The notes under the pieces are model-generated. The model made no database searches, was not told the origin of the DNA, and saw only the letters and a list, made by a program, of their open reading frames with translations. The position numbers were made by a program, and so were the translations under genes. This document shows positions 25,287-33,433 of a DNA stretch of 64,000 nt, piece after piece; position 1 is the first letter of the stretch; the number at the start of each line of letters is the position of its first letter. This stretch comes from Halanaerobium sp046541575 (lineage in GTDB: Bacteria > Bacillota > Halanaerobiia > Halanaerobiales > Halanaerobiaceae), in assembly GCA_046541575.1 (NCBI GenBank), contig JBKHDA010000002.1:1-64000 (forward strand). The letters run 5' to 3'.

Positions 25287-26378
25287 ATGAAAATAGGAAT
25301 TGTTGGACTGCCCAATGTTGGAAAATCAACTCTTTTTAATGCACTAACAGAAGCAGGAGCTGATGCAGAAAATTATCCCTTTTGTACAATAGATCCTAAT
25401 GTTGGGGTTGTACCCGTACCGGATCAGAGACTTGACTGGCTGGCAGAAAAATATCAGCCTGAAAAGAAAACACCAACGGTTATTGAATTTGTCGATATTG
25501 CAGGTTTAGTAGAAGGAGCGAGCCGTGGTGAAGGTCTTGGTAATAAATTTTTAGCTCATATTAGAGAGGTAGATGCTGTTGCTCAGGTGGTGCGCTGTTT
25601 TGATGACAAAAACATAACTCATGTTGATGGTAAAATTTCTCCTGATCGAGATATTGACATTATTAATACAGAATTAATGATGGCAGATTTGACTCAGGTT
25701 GATAAAAGATTAGAAAAAGCTAAAAAGCAGGCCAAAAGCGGAGATAAAATTTACCTTAAAGAAGTTGAGGCACTGGAAAAAATAGCTGATGCTCTAGAAG
25801 AAGGTAAAAATATTCGCCAGTTAGAACTCAGCGAAACCGGTAAACGTCTGGTTAAAGAACTCCAGCTCTTAAGTGCTAAGCCGATAATTTATCTGGCAAA
25901 TGTAAATGAAGATGATATCAATACCGGCCAGAATGAGCTGGTAAAAGAAGTCAAAGCTCATGCTGAAAGAGATGGAGCTGAGGTAGTAGAAATAAGTGCT
26001 AAGATTGAAGCAGATATTGCTGAACTTGATGAAGATGAAAAAGAAATGTTTTTAGATGAACTTGGTCTTAATGATTCGGGTTTAGATCGAGTAATCAAAG
26101 CTGGTTATCAATTATTAAATCTGCTTACTTTTTTAACAGCCGGGGAAAAAGAGTGCAGGGCCTGGACTGTAGAAAGAGGTTCAACTGCACCGGAAGCAGC
26201 CGGCCGGATCCACAGTGATATGGAAAAAGGATTTATCAGAGCTGAAATTGTTAGTTTTGAAGATTTAAAGAGAGTTGGGTCAATGGCAGAGGCCAGAGAG
26301 GAAGGTCTCTTAAGATTGGAAGGTAAAGATTATATAATGCAGGATGGGGATGTGTGTCACTTTAGGTTTAATGTCTGA
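25287..26378 (+). CDS. ychF: ribosome-binding ATPase YchF
   Basis: An Obg-family P-loop ATPase that binds ribosomes and is linked to stress responses. Motifs are GLPNVGKSTLFNAL at the N-terminus, NYPFCTIDPN, VDIAGLV and the NVNE specificity element (LANVNEDD) in place of the NKxD of GTPases. A C-terminal TGS domain ends CHFRFNV. Length is 363 aa. It is followed within 3 bases by a long inverted repeat. Confidence 0.96.
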   Translation: MKIGIVGLPNVGKSTLFNALTEAGADAENYPFCTIDPNVGVVPVPDQRLDWLAEKYQPEKKTPTVIEFVDIAGLVEGASRGEGLGNKFLAHIREVDAVAQVVRCFDDKNITHVDGKISPDRDIDIINTELMMADLTQVDKRLEKAKKQAKSGDKIYLKEVEALEKIADALEEGKNIRQLELSETGKRLVKELQLLSAKPIIYLANVNEDDINTGQNELVKEVKAHAERDGAEVVEISAKIEADIAELDEDEKEMFLDELGLNDSGLDRVIKAGYQLLNLLTFLTAGEKECRAWTVERGSTAPEAAGRIHSDMEKGFIRAEIVSFEDLKRVGSMAEAREEGLLRLEGKDYIMQDGDVCHFRFNV

Positions 26379-26380
26379 TC

Positions 26381-26547
26381 TTATCAAAAGTTTATTTTGT
26401 TACAATCTTCATTTGCGATTTTTTATTAAATTAAATGCTGATTTTTCTAATGTTTCTGTGTAATATAGTTGTATTTGGAAAAATCTATACGCATTTAATT
26501 TACAAAAAATCTATTTCGATTGAATTCACAAAATAAACTTTTGATAA
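26381..26547. repeat. MITE-like long inverted repeat
   Basis: Two arms of about 57 bases, 26381-26438 and 26491-26547, are imperfect reverse complements. The outer 20 bases (TTATCAAAAGTTTATTTTGT) match perfectly and the inner TTAAATGC/GCATTTAA also match. A GATTTTTC/GAAAAATC pairing continues into the centre. The 167-bp unit begins 3 bases after ychF and encodes nothing. No clear target duplication was seen. It may be a non-autonomous element or a very large hairpin. Confidence 0.75.
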
Positions 26548-26613
26548 TCTCTCTCTAATGGATTCCGGAAAATCTACTTCTTAAGACGGCAGGAAAGTTA
26601 AGAGGCAAAAGCT

Positions 26614-27120
26614 ATGATAAAGAAAATTGACCAAAAATTATTTTTTGTAATGTATGATTTCACTGTCAGTCATGAGTTTATTTCAAAGCTGGCAGTTTTT
26701 ATTACAAAATTTTCCCCAAAGTTTTTTTCATTAATTTATTTTATAGTTGGCGGCTGGCTGATTTATACCGGTAATTTCAGACTTAGAGCTTTTATTTTAA
26801 TTCCGGCTGCTGTATATTTGTTAGTTAAATCAATACCAATATTTTATAACCGCAGGCGGCCTTTTGCTGAGCTTGTTTTACAAAATTTAGTTAATCAGAA
26901 GGAGGACCACTCTTTTCCCAGTACTCATACAGCCAGTTCAATGATTATTTCTCTGGTTATTTTAAATATCAGCTTTGAATTGGGAATTTTAATGATTGTT
27001 CTGGCATTTTTAACAGCTTTATCCAGAATAATGGTTGGTGTACATTATCCTACCGATATTTTGGGGGGCTGGTTGATAGCTATGATATTTTATTTTTTTG
27101 GAATTAACATTTTAATTTGA
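26614..27120 (+). CDS. PAP2-family membrane phosphatase
   Basis: A 168-aa integral membrane protein with the three acid-phosphatase motifs: KSIPIFYNRRRPF (K...RP), SFPSTHTASS (PSxH) and SRIMVGVHYPTDILGGW (SRxxxxxHxxxD). About five membrane segments. Such enzymes remove phosphate from lipid phosphates, for example undecaprenyl pyrophosphate or phosphatidic acid; the substrate cannot be told from sequence. The ATG follows AAGAGG. It stands alone between the inverted repeat and the rpsF operon. Confidence 0.88.
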   Translation: MIKKIDQKLFFVMYDFTVSHEFISKLAVFITKFSPKFFSLIYFIVGGWLIYTGNFRLRAFILIPAAVYLLVKSIPIFYNRRRPFAELVLQNLVNQKEDHSFPSTHTASSMIISLVILNISFELGILMIVLAFLTALSRIMVGVHYPTDILGGWLIAMIFYFFGINILI

Positions 27121-27151
27121 ATAAAAATGTTTTTGCAGTAGTTAGAATCAG

Positions 27152-27206
27152 GGTGCATTCAGCTGGCAAATTTCGACATAAATCGGGTGGTACACGGTAC
27201 CTGCAC
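27152..27206 (-). repeat. REP-like dispersed repeat, copy A
   Basis: On the minus strand it reads from GTGCAGGTACCGTGTACC through GATTTATGTCGAAATTTG. Bases 27170-27206 match the copy at 50658-50694 at 36 of 37 positions. The ends form a short inverted repeat (GTGCA/TGCAC). It lies between the PAP2 gene and the rpsF promoter. Confidence 0.85.
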
Positions 27207-27213
27207 ATTTTAT

Positions 27214-27242
27214 TTGCATCTTAAGTTAATAGCTGTTATAAT
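27214..27242 (+). promoter_or_regulatory. promoter of the rpsF-ssb-rpsR operon
   Basis: TTGCAT (27214-27219), 17-base spacer, perfect TATAAT (27237-27242). RNA should start near 27249, leaving a leader of about 65 bases that holds the S6:S18-type element. The -35 starts 8 bases after the repeat copy. Confidence 0.75.
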
Positions 27243-27259
27243 ATAGATTGGTTTAAAAT

Positions 27260-27299
27260 TCCATGCTCTGCTAGCAGCAGGGCCATTAGTCCGTGTGGA
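27260..27299 (+). ncRNA. S6:S18-type ribosomal protein leader
   Basis: An outer stem TCCATG (27260-27265)/TGTGGA (27294-27299) and an inner stem CTCTGC (27266-27271)/GCAGGG (27277-27282) frame an 11-base 3' bulge, CCATTAGTCCG, that ends in CCG. A CCG-containing bulge is the hallmark of the rpsF leader bound by the S6:S18 dimer. The outer stem overlaps the GGAGGAGG ribosome binding site, so binding would hide it and repress rpsF translation. Confidence 0.75.
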
Positions 27300-27313
27300 G
27301 GAGGTGAATGTAA

Positions 27314-27613
27314 ATGGAAGCAAGAAAAAGAGATTATGAAACAACTTTTGTACTTAAGCCGGATCTTGAAGATGAAGAAAAGCAGACTATTCTTCAGCGT
27401 GTAAAGAATGCAATTTCTGAACATGAGGGAGAAGTAACCGAGGTTGACGCCTGGGGTAAGAAGCAGTTAGCTTATGAGATTAAGGATTATCGTTCTGGTG
27501 ATTATACAATCTTAGAATTCAATGCTCAGACTACCGTAGTTAATGAGTTAGAGAGAATCTTTAAGATTATGGATGGTGTACTTCGTTATTTAGTAGTTAG
27601 AAATGATGCATAA
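27314..27613 (+). CDS. rpsF: 30S ribosomal protein S6
   Basis: S6 (99 aa) binds the central domain of 16S rRNA together with S18. The N-terminal RDYETTFVLKPDL, the middle DAWGKKQLAYEI and the end VLRYLVVR are family features. It is the first gene of the classical rpsF-ssb-rpsR operon. Translation is probably controlled by the leader structure just upstream. Confidence 0.97.
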   Translation: MEARKRDYETTFVLKPDLEDEEKQTILQRVKNAISEHEGEVTEVDAWGKKQLAYEIKDYRSGDYTILEFNAQTTVVNELERIFKIMDGVLRYLVVRNDA

Positions 27614-27637
27614 TATAAATTTAGGTGGTGAATACTC

Positions 27638-28120
27638 TTGTTAAATAGAATTGTTTTAATCGGCCGCCTGACACGAGATCCTGAGCTTCGCTATACCAGT
27701 AACGGAACTCCAGTCTGTAATTTTACACTGGCAGTAGAAAGAAATTATACCAACCGTGATGGAGATAGAGATGTAGATTTTATCAATATCGTAACCTGGC
27801 GGGGTCTGGCGGAAAATTGTGCCCGTCATCTTGGAAAAGGTAGACTGGTTGGAGTTGATGGATCCTTACAAATACGTAAGAGCGAAAACAATAACCGAAC
27901 TTATATAAATCCTGAAGTAAACGCCGATAATGTGCGTTTTCTCGACTTCGGCAACAGCAATAAAAGCCGCAGTAATAATCAGGGACAGTATAAAAATAAT
28001 AATCAGCAGCAGAAAAAGAAGTCTGATTCTTCTCAGCAGAATAAAAAGAAGGAACAGGATGATTTTGACGCTCAATTTGATGATAATTTTGATGCTGATG
28101 ATTTTGATGTACCATTTTAA
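27638..28120 (+). CDS. ssb: single-stranded DNA-binding protein
   Basis: SSB (160 aa) coats single-stranded DNA and recruits repair and replication proteins. The OB fold spans about residues 1-105 (LNRIVLIGRLTRDPELRYT, VDFINIVTWRGLAENCARHL). A Gln/Asn/Lys-rich linker follows, and the acidic tail ends DDFDVPF, the partner-binding motif. The start is TTG at 27638 after AGGTGGTG; no ATG fits. Confidence 0.97.
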   Translation: MLNRIVLIGRLTRDPELRYTSNGTPVCNFTLAVERNYTNRDGDRDVDFINIVTWRGLAENCARHLGKGRLVGVDGSLQIRKSENNNRTYINPEVNADNVRFLDFGNSNKSRSNNQGQYKNNNQQQKKKSDSSQQNKKKEQDDFDAQFDDNFDADDFDVPF

Positions 28121-28137
28121 AAAGGAGGTAAATTTGA

Positions 28138-28353
28138 ATGCCTAGAGGTAGAAATAAATCATGTCATTTTTGTGCAAATGAAGATAAAAAAATCGATTAT
28201 AAAGACTTAAGAACTTTAAATAGATATCTTACAGATCGTGGTAAAATTATGCCGCGTCGTGTAACTGGAAACTGTTCCAAACACCAAAAATTAATTACTA
28301 AGGCAGTAAAAAGAGCTAGATCAGTTGCTTTACTGCCATATGTAAAAGAATAA
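28138..28353 (+). CDS. rpsR: 30S ribosomal protein S18
   Basis: S18 (71 aa) pairs with S6 in the 30S platform. The N-terminal CHFCANEDKKIDYKD keeps a CxxC zinc-type motif; with the later Cys and His in NCSKHQK it forms a plausible metal site. RRVTGNCSKHQ is the conserved family core. The ATG follows AAGGAGG by 10 bases. It is the last gene of the rpsF operon. Confidence 0.97.
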   Translation: MPRGRNKSCHFCANEDKKIDYKDLRTLNRYLTDRGKIMPRRVTGNCSKHQKLITKAVKRARSVALLPYVKE

Positions 28354-28364
28354 GCATTTAATTA

Positions 28365-28400
28365 GGGAGGCAAAATCTATGATGGCGCCTCCTTTCTTTC
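28365..28400 (+). terminator. hairpin after rpsR
   Basis: GGGAGGC (28365-28371) faces GCCTCC (28387-28392), followed by TTTCTTTC. Probably an intrinsic terminator for the rpsF operon. Confidence 0.55.
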
Positions 28401-28443
28401 ATAATAACCGTTATTTTTCCCGGCAGATGAGGTGATAAATTAA

Positions 28444-29328
28444 ATGGATATTAGAAGATATAAAGACAGTATTAGAACCGTGGCCTACATAATTCTATTA
28501 ACTGCAGTTAATTATTTTATTCCTTTTTTATCAATGGCAGTTATGATACTCTGGCCGGTACCAATAGTCTATCTTGTTCAGAAAAAAGAAAGCAGTGGTG
28601 TGATTGGGGTAATTGTAATTGCTGCTTTAATAAATGGACTATTATTTGGAACTCTAATGGGATTGATGACTGTAATTGGTTTTGGGCTGGTGGGTTTTGT
28701 AATTGGTAATGTAATTAAAGAGGGCCTATCTCCTTTAAAAACCCTAATCACAGCTGTAATTACAGTAATAATTTCACAGGCTTTAATATTTTATGTTTCA
28801 TCTGGAATGCTCAATTTAAACTACCAGACTCTGCTGCAGCAGGCTATAGAGAGTTTAAGTAGTGACTTTGATCAGCAGTCGGTAGAACAGCTGATTAATG
28901 CTCAGATGAGTATGATCAGAATGATATTTCCTGCATTACTTGCTATTTCTGCAAGTATTACCGGGATTTTAAATTATTATGTATCTGCCTGGTACTTAAG
29001 AAGAAGAGGATTAAATATAGAATTATATAAAGCGGTAAGTAACTGGTATTTTCCCCGCTGGTTTGTTTCAATTTTAATTGTTCTTTCTCTTTTATTTACT
29101 TCGAATCCAATTTTTTTGAATATAAATATTTTCATGTTTTTCCTGGCATTTTTGCAGGGATTTGCAGTTCTGATGTATTATTTATCAAAAAAAAGCAGTT
29201 CATTTTTACTTAAATCTTTTATGATTTTTTTAATTTTTATTTTTCCACCAGTTCCAATTATCCTTATTTTAATGGGGTTATTGGATATGTGGTTTAATTT
29301 TAGAAAGCAGACAAATCAACCCGGTTAA
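28444..29328 (+). CDS. DUF2232 family membrane protein (YybS-like)
   Basis: A 294-aa membrane protein with about eight hydrophobic segments, an inside loop with Ser/Gln-rich sequence, and NYYVSAWYLRRRGL. In Bacillus the homologue yybS also lies upstream of rplI. DUF2232 proteins may be energy-coupling or transporter-like, but no function is established. The ATG follows GAGGTGAT. It ends 23 bases before rplI. Confidence 0.85.
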   Translation: MDIRRYKDSIRTVAYIILLTAVNYFIPFLSMAVMILWPVPIVYLVQKKESSGVIGVIVIAALINGLLFGTLMGLMTVIGFGLVGFVIGNVIKEGLSPLKTLITAVITVIISQALIFYVSSGMLNLNYQTLLQQAIESLSSDFDQQSVEQLINAQMSMIRMIFPALLAISASITGILNYYVSAWYLRRRGLNIELYKAVSNWYFPRWFVSILIVLSLLFTSNPIFLNINIFMFFLAFLQGFAVLMYYLSKKSSSFLLKSFMIFLIFIFPPVPIILILMGLLDMWFNFRKQTNQPG

Positions 29329-29351
29329 AATGATTAAGGAGGTAAGAAATT

Positions 29352-29795
29352 ATGAAAGTAGTATTAACAGAAGATGTAAAAAAATTAGGTTCTAAAGGTG
29401 ATGTTGTTGATGCAGCAGATGGATATGCCCGTAATTATTTAATGCCCCGCGGACTGGCAGTAGAAGCAACTCAGCAGAAAATTAAAGAGTTAAAAGAAAA
29501 AGAAGCAAAGAAAAACCGTTTAGAATCAGAAAAAAGAGAAGATGCGAAAAAGCTGAAATCAAAATTAGAATCAGAAAAATTTGTAATTAAAGTTAAGGCT
29601 GGAGATAACGGCAGATTATTTGGTTCAGTCAACACCAAAGATATTGCCGAAGCAGCTGCAGATAAGGGTTATGATATTGATAAGCGCAAAATTGAACTTG
29701 ATGATTCCATTAAATCTTTAGGAATGCATACTGTACAAACAAAGCTTTATGATGATATTGTAGCTAATTTAAAGGTTAATGTGAAAGAGAAATAA
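29352..29795 (+). CDS. rplI: 50S ribosomal protein L9
   Basis: L9 (147 aa) has two globular domains joined by a long helix. The N-terminal VVLTEDVKKLGSKGDVVDAADGYARNYLMP (given here as KLGSKGDVV and ARNYLMPRG motifs) binds 23S rRNA. The charged central helix and the C-terminal GRLFGSVNTKDIAEA are typical. In Bacillus, rplI precedes the replicative helicase gene; here about 8 kb of accessory genes separates them. Confidence 0.97.
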   Translation: MKVVLTEDVKKLGSKGDVVDAADGYARNYLMPRGLAVEATQQKIKELKEKEAKKNRLESEKREDAKKLKSKLESEKFVIKVKAGDNGRLFGSVNTKDIAEAAADKGYDIDKRKIELDDSIKSLGMHTVQTKLYDDIVANLKVNVKEK

Positions 29796-29859
29796 GTTTT
29801 TCCTGTATTTATTTTTAAAAGCTAGTCCAGATTGATTTAATAAAAAATAAACAAGCTAA

Positions 29860-29890
29860 AGCCTGCCATATTAGGCAGGCTTTTATTTTT
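29860..29890 (+). terminator. terminator after rplI
   Basis: AGCCTGCC and GGCAGGCT form an 8-bp stem over a 6-base loop (29860-29881), followed by TTTATTTTT. Confidence 0.88.
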
Positions 29891-30103
29891 TATCTTGTAA
29901 ATTTTAAATAAATTATGCAAAAAAATAAAAGAAAAATATTTGAGAGGGTTTGACATTACTAACTAAAGCGGATTGAAGTTTTAGTGAGTTATATTTTTTA
30001 AAAAAGGTGATTTTAATTAGATCCCGAATTATATAATATAGATAATTGAAAAAAGGACTTTTTTAATAAATAGAGAATTATAAAACTACAGGAGGTCGAT
30101 ATT

Positions 30104-30565
30104 ATGAAAAAAATTCTGGTAGCTGTTGATGGTTCTGAAAGTGCTCAAAAAGCTGCTCAAAAAGCGGCAGAAATTGCTGGAGACTTAGAGGCAGAAGTAA
30201 CTTTGATTCATGTTTATACGGAGACGGCTCAAATTCCAGTTAACCAGTTTAACGAAGTGGCCTCTTATCTTTCTGCTGAAACTATGGAAAGCATTATGGA
30301 ACAGCAGGAAAATACCATCAAAGATAAAAGGCAAAAAATTCTTGATCAGGATGCTCAATTCTTTCAGGAGCAGGGACTTGAAGTAGATAAAGTATTACTT
30401 CACGGTGATCCTGCTGATGAGGTTTGTGAATATGCAGCTGAAAATAATTTCGACTTAATTGTGGTTGCTGATAAGGGGCACGGAAAAGTAGAAAGATTCC
30501 TGCTCGGCAGTATCAGTGATAAAATTGTAAGACATGCTGAAACTTCGGTGATGGTTGTTAAGTAG
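30104..30565 (+). CDS. UspA-family universal stress protein
   Basis: A 153-aa single-domain universal stress protein. It opens KKILVAVDGSESAQKAA and closes with HGKVERFLLGSISDKIVRH and SVMVVK. The nucleotide motif G-2X-G-9X-G-S is only partly kept (DKGHGKVERFLLGS, with Asp where the first Gly is usual), so ATP binding is uncertain. The ATG follows ACAGGAGGT. The 308-bp gap upstream (29796-30103) holds the rplI terminator, a TTGACA (29950) without a matching -10, and a TATAAT near 30032. Confidence 0.9.
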   Translation: MKKILVAVDGSESAQKAAQKAAEIAGDLEAEVTLIHVYTETAQIPVNQFNEVASYLSAETMESIMEQQENTIKDKRQKILDQDAQFFQEQGLEVDKVLLHGDPADEVCEYAAENNFDLIVVADKGHGKVERFLLGSISDKIVRHAETSVMVVK

Positions 30566-30626
30566 TTTTTAGTTTAGATTTACTATTATTAGTTAGAGTA
30601 AAATTTTAAAAAAATAATTAATTATA

Positions 30627-30683
30627 AAGACTCTCCTGAAGATAGATATTTAAGTAAAATTAATCTATCAAAGGGGAGTCTTT
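30627..30683 (+). terminator. long hairpin after the stress protein gene
   Basis: AAAGACTC (30627-30634) pairs with GAGTCTTT (30676-30683), and an inner GATAGAT/ATCTATC pairing continues the stem. The T-run is short (TTTACGGTTTT), so termination is likely but not certain. Confidence 0.55.
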
Positions 30684-30746
30684 ACGGTTTTAATGCAAAA
30701 TTGAGAGGCTGACTCTGGCAGCTATTTTTGTTTTTAAAAAAAGAAG

Positions 30747-30775
30747 TTGACAAAGTAAAATTAAAATAATACAAT
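30747..30775 (+). promoter_or_regulatory. promoter of the TetR-ABC operon
   Basis: Perfect TTGACA (30747-30752), 17-base spacer, TACAAT (30770-30775), with two operator palindromes starting immediately downstream. Confidence 0.8.
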
Positions 30776-30776
30776 G

Positions 30777-30806
30777 TGACTACAAAGTCATGTGACTTTA
30801 AAGTCA
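30777..30806. promoter_or_regulatory. tandem palindromic operators of the TetR regulator
   Basis: TGACTACAAAGTCA (30777-30790) and TGACTTTAAAGTCA (30793-30806) repeat with a 16-base centre-to-centre spacing. Both share TGACT/AGTCA arms, and the second is a perfect palindrome. They cover the expected transcription start and lie 63 bases before the regulator gene. Binding by the adjacent TetR protein is inferred. Confidence 0.75.
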
Positions 30807-30868
30807 TAATATTTCTGAAAATTTTTTCAAATCAATTTAGCAGGAAACTAATAGAAGAAGGTGAGGCA

Positions 30869-31492
30869 ATGCCTAAACAAACTTTTTTTAATTTAACAGC
30901 AGCAAAACAGCAGCGAGTCATTGATGCTGCCATGGAAGAATTTGCTGCTCATCCATATTTAAAAACCAGTATTAACAGAATAATTGAAAGAGCAGATATT
31001 TCAAAGGGGAGCTTTTATCAGTATTTTAAAAATAAAAAAGATCTCTATAAATATCTAATTGATCTGGTCACAGAGCGAAAAATGGAATTTTTGAGTCAGA
31101 AAATTGAAGACTATCAAAAACAGGATTTTTTCCCACTCCTAAGAAAACTATTTATCGCTGGGATTCAGTTTCGAAATAAATATCCCCTTATTTCTGCGAT
31201 TGGTGATCGGCTTTTAAATGGAGAAAATGAAGCTTTAAAAAATGAAATTTATGCAGAAAGCAAACCAAAAAGTAATGAGTTTTTTGAAGAACTGTTAGAA
31301 GGGGCTGTTAGCAGAGGTGAGGTCGATCCAGAAATTGATATTAAATTCACAGCCTTTATGTTAACTGAGTTTTCAATTAGCATAGTAAATTATTTTTTTG
31401 AGCACAGTGATTCCGATAATTTAGATCAGATTATGGATTATGTTGATAAAATGATTTATATAATGAAAAACGGCATAGCAGAGGGGGAATAA
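30869..31492 (+). CDS. TetR-family transcriptional regulator
   Basis: A 207-aa regulator. The N-terminal DNA-binding domain reads VIDAAMEEFA, then TSINRIIERADISKGSFYQY and FKNKKDLYKYLI, a standard TetR helix-turn-helix. The ligand domain is unassigned. The ATG at 30869 is preceded by GAAGGTGAGG; upstream in-frame codons overlap the operators and are not used. It is 1 base from the ABC ATPase gene, so it probably represses its own operon of transporter and envelope genes. Confidence 0.92.
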   Translation: MPKQTFFNLTAAKQQRVIDAAMEEFAAHPYLKTSINRIIERADISKGSFYQYFKNKKDLYKYLIDLVTERKMEFLSQKIEDYQKQDFFPLLRKLFIAGIQFRNKYPLISAIGDRLLNGENEALKNEIYAESKPKSNEFFEELLEGAVSRGEVDPEIDIKFTAFMLTEFSISIVNYFFEHSDSDNLDQIMDYVDKMIYIMKNGIAEGE

Positions 31493-31493
31493 A

Positions 31494-32183
31494 ATGTCTT
31501 TAATTAAATTAGTTGGACTGGAAAAAACTTATCAGCAGGGAAAAATTGCTGTTCCGGCTTTAAGGGGAGTAGATTTAGAAATCGAATCAGGAGAATTTAC
31601 TACTATTTTTGGCCCCTCAGGCTCCGGTAAGACAACTCTGCTCAATATGATTGGCTGTCTGGATAAATCAACAGCAGGAGATATAATTTTTGATGATCAT
31701 TCAATTAATGATTTAGATAATAAAGAGTTGGCTGAAGTGAGGCGTTATAATTTGGGTTTTGTTTTTCAGAGCTATAACCTGATTCCGGTTTTAACAGCCT
31801 TTGAAAATGTAGAATTTGCTATTCGTTTGATCGATAAATACAGTAAAAAGGAAAGAAGAGATAAGGTAATGACTCTGCTGGAGGAAGTTGGGCTGAGAGA
31901 TATGGCTGACCGCAGACCAAATGAACTTTCAGGAGGCCAAAAACAGCGGGTGGCAGTTGCCAGAGCCTTAATCAAAGAACCCAAATTGGTGCTGGCAGAT
32001 GAACCAACCGCAAATCTTGATTCTGAAACAAGCCAGGAAGTTCTGGAATTAATGAAAAAAATGAACGAGGAATTAAATACAACCTTTATTTTTTCAACTC
32101 ATGATCCTCAGGTGATGGATTATGCCCGCCGACTGATTGAAATTAAAGATGGTAAAGTAACTAAAGATCAGAGGAGGGATTAG
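31494..32183 (+). CDS. ABC transporter ATP-binding protein (MacB/LolD type)
   Basis: A 229-aa ATPase of the MacB/LolD/FtsE group. Walker A is GPSGSGKTTLL, the signature is LSGGQKQRVAVARAL, Walker B is LVLADEPTANLD, and the Q-loop lies in GFVFQSYNLIPVLTAFEN. It should power the two FtsX-type permeases that follow (2-base and 12-base gaps). LolD moves lipoproteins in proteobacteria and MacB exports peptides; the LolA-like gene downstream favours a lipoprotein role. Confidence 0.93.
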   Translation: MSLIKLVGLEKTYQQGKIAVPALRGVDLEIESGEFTTIFGPSGSGKTTLLNMIGCLDKSTAGDIIFDDHSINDLDNKELAEVRRYNLGFVFQSYNLIPVLTAFENVEFAIRLIDKYSKKERRDKVMTLLEEVGLRDMADRRPNELSGGQKQRVAVARALIKEPKLVLADEPTANLDSETSQEVLELMKKMNEELNTTFIFSTHDPQVMDYARRLIEIKDGKVTKDQRRD

Positions 32184-32185
32184 TC

Positions 32186-33421
32186 ATGTTTTTTCTTAAA
32201 ATGGCGCTAAAAAATTTAAGCCGCCACAAAAGAAGAACGGTGATAACTGCTCTGATAATTGCCTTTGCAATTTTAATTTATGTGATGACCGAAGGTTTGA
32301 TGATTGGAATGACCGAGATGTCGTTTAATAATATTATTAATTTAGAAAGTGGTCATCTGCAGGTTGCCAGCCAAAATTACTGGGAGGACAGAAAAGAACT
32401 GCCGATGCGGGATTTAATTAATCCTGCAGCAGATATTGAATCTGAAATTGAGAAGACCGAGGGTTTTGTGGCTCTGACAGAGCGGCTCAATTTTTCAGTT
32501 AATTTAAATAATGGGACAGACGAGCTGCCGGTGACTGGTGTTGGTATTGATCTGGATCAGGACAGTCAGATTTTTGAGCTTGATCAACATCTGGTAGCAG
32601 GCAGGATGCCGGAATCTGAAAGCAGTGAGGTCATCATGGGAGCAAAGCTGGCTGAACTGATGGATTTTGAGGTAGGGGATTATGCAACTATGCTGATCCG
32701 GAATGAGGAGAAAACTTTTAATACAATTGATGGAGAAATTGTTGGTTTATTTAATACCCCTCATCCCAGTTTAAATGAGAGCAATGTTTTTCTGCCGTTA
32801 ACTACAGCTCAGGAAAGGTTAAATATAGATAATAAGATCAGTCATTATGTAATTCGTTTAAATGATCAGAATCAGGCTGCGGCTGCAGCTAAAGATTTAA
32901 ATACGAGATTAGAATCACCTGTAAAAGCCTATTCCTGGAAAGATGCAGCCAGGAGTCTGGTAACAATGCTTGAAATGCAGGATATTGAAACTCAGATTAT
33001 ACTTGCAATCATCTTAACTTTAGCAGCTGTAGGAATTGTTAATACTGTTATTCTGTCTGCTTTAGAAAGAATGGAAGAGCTGGGAATGATGAAAGCCCTG
33101 GGGATGCATGACAGAGAAATTGTGTATACCTTTATGGGAGAAGCAGCCGGGATTGGAATAATTGGTGGTATAATGGGTGTTATTATGGGAATAATTGGAC
33201 TTGTAATTTTTAATATTAATGGAATTGATGTTGCTGCAATGACCGGTGGGGGAGAGATGACATATGGTTTTCCCTTAAGTGGGAGAGTTTATGCAGGCTG
33301 GGAAATTAGTTCTTTTATCTTTGTTTTTATTTATGGAGTTGTAATTTCAGTGCTGGCGAGTATTTTACCTGCTCTCTGGGCAGCGCGTAAAGACCCGGTA
33401 AAAGCAATTTATCACCGCTAA
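32186..33421 (+). CDS. FtsX/LolE-type ABC permease 1
   Basis: A 411-aa permease with one N-terminal membrane segment (about 20-45), a large extracytoplasmic domain of about 220 residues, and three C-terminal segments (about 270-400), the MacB/LolC/LolE layout. The core FtsX motif is seen as ERMEELGMMKALGMHDREI. It pairs with permease 2, to which it is clearly related, so the transporter is probably a heterodimer like LolCE. Confidence 0.9.
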   Translation: MFFLKMALKNLSRHKRRTVITALIIAFAILIYVMTEGLMIGMTEMSFNNIINLESGHLQVASQNYWEDRKELPMRDLINPAADIESEIEKTEGFVALTERLNFSVNLNNGTDELPVTGVGIDLDQDSQIFELDQHLVAGRMPESESSEVIMGAKLAELMDFEVGDYATMLIRNEEKTFNTIDGEIVGLFNTPHPSLNESNVFLPLTTAQERLNIDNKISHYVIRLNDQNQAAAAAKDLNTRLESPVKAYSWKDAARSLVTMLEMQDIETQIILAIILTLAAVGIVNTVILSALERMEELGMMKALGMHDREIVYTFMGEAAGIGIIGGIMGVIMGIIGLVIFNINGIDVAAMTGGGEMTYGFPLSGRVYAGWEISSFIFVFIYGVVISVLASILPALWAARKDPVKAIYHR

Positions 33422-33433
33422 GGAGGTTGGGGA

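Noticed and set aside
27783..28115. Leftward 110-aa frame over ssb
   Set aside because: It is antisense to ssb and biased by the Gln/Asn linker codons.
29950..29978. TTGACA upstream of the universal stress gene as a promoter
   Set aside because: No acceptable -10 lies 16-18 bases downstream; a separate TATAAT at 30032 lacks a -35.
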